From positions 62,001 through 126,000 of the forward strand of contig LNEL01000056.1 of NCBI GenBank assembly GCA_001464935.1: DNA of 64,000 bases. The letters run 5' to 3'. Every line of letters begins with the position of its first letter. The stretch's first letter is position 1. This DNA is from Gammaproteobacteria bacterium Ga0077536. GTDB lineage: Bacteria; Pseudomonadota; Gammaproteobacteria; Ga0077536. Under the pieces are notes generated by a model that saw only the letters and a program-made list of their open reading frames with translations, had not been told where the DNA came from and did no database searches. This document shows positions 63,008 to 64,000 of this stretch, one piece after another. Position numbers and translations under genes: made by a program.

Positions 63008-63879
63008 GCCGACTGCATCTGGGCGCGCAGCGAGCGCTGATGGCCCGGCACGGCGGGAATGTCCTCGAAGCCGGCGGGCGCGGGCCGCAGCTTTGGAAAC
63101 GCCGGGTGGCGAAACGGCTGCCCGGCGACCAGGCGCTCGTGCAGCCCTGCGACCAGCGGCGCGGGCGCCGGCGCCGGACGCGTCGCGTAGACGGCGTCAT
63201 CGCCGAAGAAGCGCAGCGACAGCGTGCGTCGCCGCGCGCCGGTGGTGGCAGCGCCGCCGTGCAGGATCTGCGGATGGAACACCACGACATCGCCCGGTTC
63301 GACGGCAAAGGACACGATATCCCAGTCCGCGCGCGTCGCCTCGATGTCGGGTAGCCGCGGGAGGCCTTGCGCATAGATCGGGCGGGTGTCGTCGGCCGCA
63401 TCGAAAGCCGACCCGTCATACAGCGGGCCGCGATGCGAGCCACGCACGAACTCGAGCGAATGTTCGCGGGCCACGGCGTCGAAACTCAACCACATCACCG
63501 CCATCTGTTCGCCGTCGAGGGCCAGGTATGGCGAGTCCTGATGCCACGGCGTGCGACGCATCGCCCGCCCTTCCTTGAGGAAAATCTGCTCGTACAGGAA
63601 CCATACATCCGGCGCCTGCCACAGCCCTGCGACGAGATCCGCAATGACCGAGTCACACAGCAGCTCGCGATACGCGAGCGCGGCTTCGGGGTGGCAGAGA
63701 TCCTGGTAGAAAGTACCGTCTTCGCTTTCGTAGAAGCGGCAGGCCGATGCGGTCGGATGCGCGCGGCTCCAGTCGAACAGATCGCGCGCCGCCGCCACCG
63801 TCGCGGCATCGAGCGCGCCCGGCAGGTAGACGACGCCGTGTTCGCGCCATTCGGCGGCTTGGTCTGACAGGATCTTCAT
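63004..63879 (-). CDS. Phytanoyl-CoA dioxygenase (PhyH) family protein, upstream copy
   Basis: A product of about 291 residues. The iron-binding HxD is in TPWHQDSPYLALDG, the distal histidine in FHPQILHGGAATTG, and the 2-oxoglutarate arginine nearby in ARRRTLSLRF. SLEFVRGSHRGPLYDG is the usual PhyH loop. ATG 63879 has AAGGAG about 8 bases upstream and is preferred over the longer open frame reaching 63978. It is coupled to a second, divergent PhyH copy; the partners share little beyond the family core. Confidence 0.88.
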   Translation of the reverse strand: MKILSDQAAEWREHGVVYLPGALDAATVAAARDLFDWSRAHPTASACRFYESEDGTFYQDLCHPEAALAYRELLCDSVIADLVAGLWQAPDVWFLYEQIFLKEGRAMRRTPWHQDSPYLALDGEQMAVMWLSFDAVAREHSLEFVRGSHRGPLYDGSAFDAADDTRPIYAQGLPRLPDIEATRADWDIVSFAVEPGDVVVFHPQILHGGAATTGARRRTLSLRFFGDDAVYATRPAPAPAPLVAGLHERLVAGQPFRHPAFPKLRPAPAGFEDIPAVPGHQRSLRAQMQSA

Positions 63880-64000
63880 CGAGAATGCTCCTTGCATGGG
63901 CGACCGGCAGAATGGACTTGATACGCGATCGCCGTCCGCTTGCCAAGCCGCGTCAAAGACCTTGTTCATCGGCGGCAACGGCCATCTCCCACGACCAGCG

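Noticed and set aside
1-64000. tRNA, rRNA, CRISPR arrays, IS elements and phage genes
   Set aside because: I looked on both strands and saw no cloverleaf with CCA-type ends, no regularly spaced direct repeats, no transposase motif and no phage-type gene; a dedicated scan could still find a short tRNA.

Overview
This window is 64 kb of high-G+C DNA, most plausibly from the chromosome of an aerobic, free-living gammaproteobacterium. The evidence is a TamA/TamB outer-membrane assembly pair, a MexAB-type RND efflux operon, FadL- and TonB-type outer-membrane proteins, YaeQ- and YheU-family proteins, HrpB, Hsp33 and an MCP. Genes are dense, lie on both strands, and are often coupled by 4-base ATGA or GTGA overlaps. 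I saw no rRNA, tRNA, IS element, phage or CRISPR array. The species cannot be fixed from sequence alone.

Layout. 0-9 kb: the 5' end of hrpB, leuA divergent from an Lrp-type regulator with a striking operator region, small membrane and hypothetical genes, a cytochrome P450 divergent from a deazaflavin (F420)-type reductase, and hslO. 9-21 kb: a degenerate HD-GYP protein, a molybdopterin oxidoreductase, a tmm-tdm operon that should turn trimethylamine into dimethylamine plus formaldehyde, then conserved small genes and a stretch of gene remnants (20.7-21.4 kb). 21-28.5 kb: a minus-strand operon encoding a photoactive yellow protein, a diguanylate cyclase, a GGDEF-EAL protein and a lytic transglycosylase, next to a TonB receptor with a Fur-like site. 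28.6-43.3 kb: an RND tripartite efflux operon, a ComEC-like hydrolase, FadL, and tamB-tamA.

43.3-64 kb: a SelW-like selenoprotein gene with an in-frame TGA, which ordinary ORF calling would miss, DUF1499, an SDR with a clear terminator, an MCP, a zinc-ribbon/HyuA/HyuB operon, a VOC protein divergent from an LLM flavin/F420-type oxidoreductase, YaeQ, a 136-bp structured palindromic element, a catabolic operon (FAH-family, alpha/beta hydrolase, DUF1636, amidohydrolase) divergent from a GntR/FCD regulator with two matching operators, a GspE/MshE-type ATPase coupled to an HDOD protein, an HPF-like protein, and a coupled pair of PhyH-family dioxygenases.

Themes. Cyclic-di-GMP and light sensing recur (PYP operon, degenerate HD-GYP, MshE-like ATPase). 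Small-molecule catabolism and redox chemistry dominate the rest (P450, Tmm/Tdm, HyuAB, PhyH, FAH). The selenoprotein implies a Sec-decoding apparatus elsewhere in the genome, and the two deazaflavin-type enzymes raise the question of F420 use. The most noteworthy items are the unannotated selenoprotein and the PYP/c-di-GMP operon.
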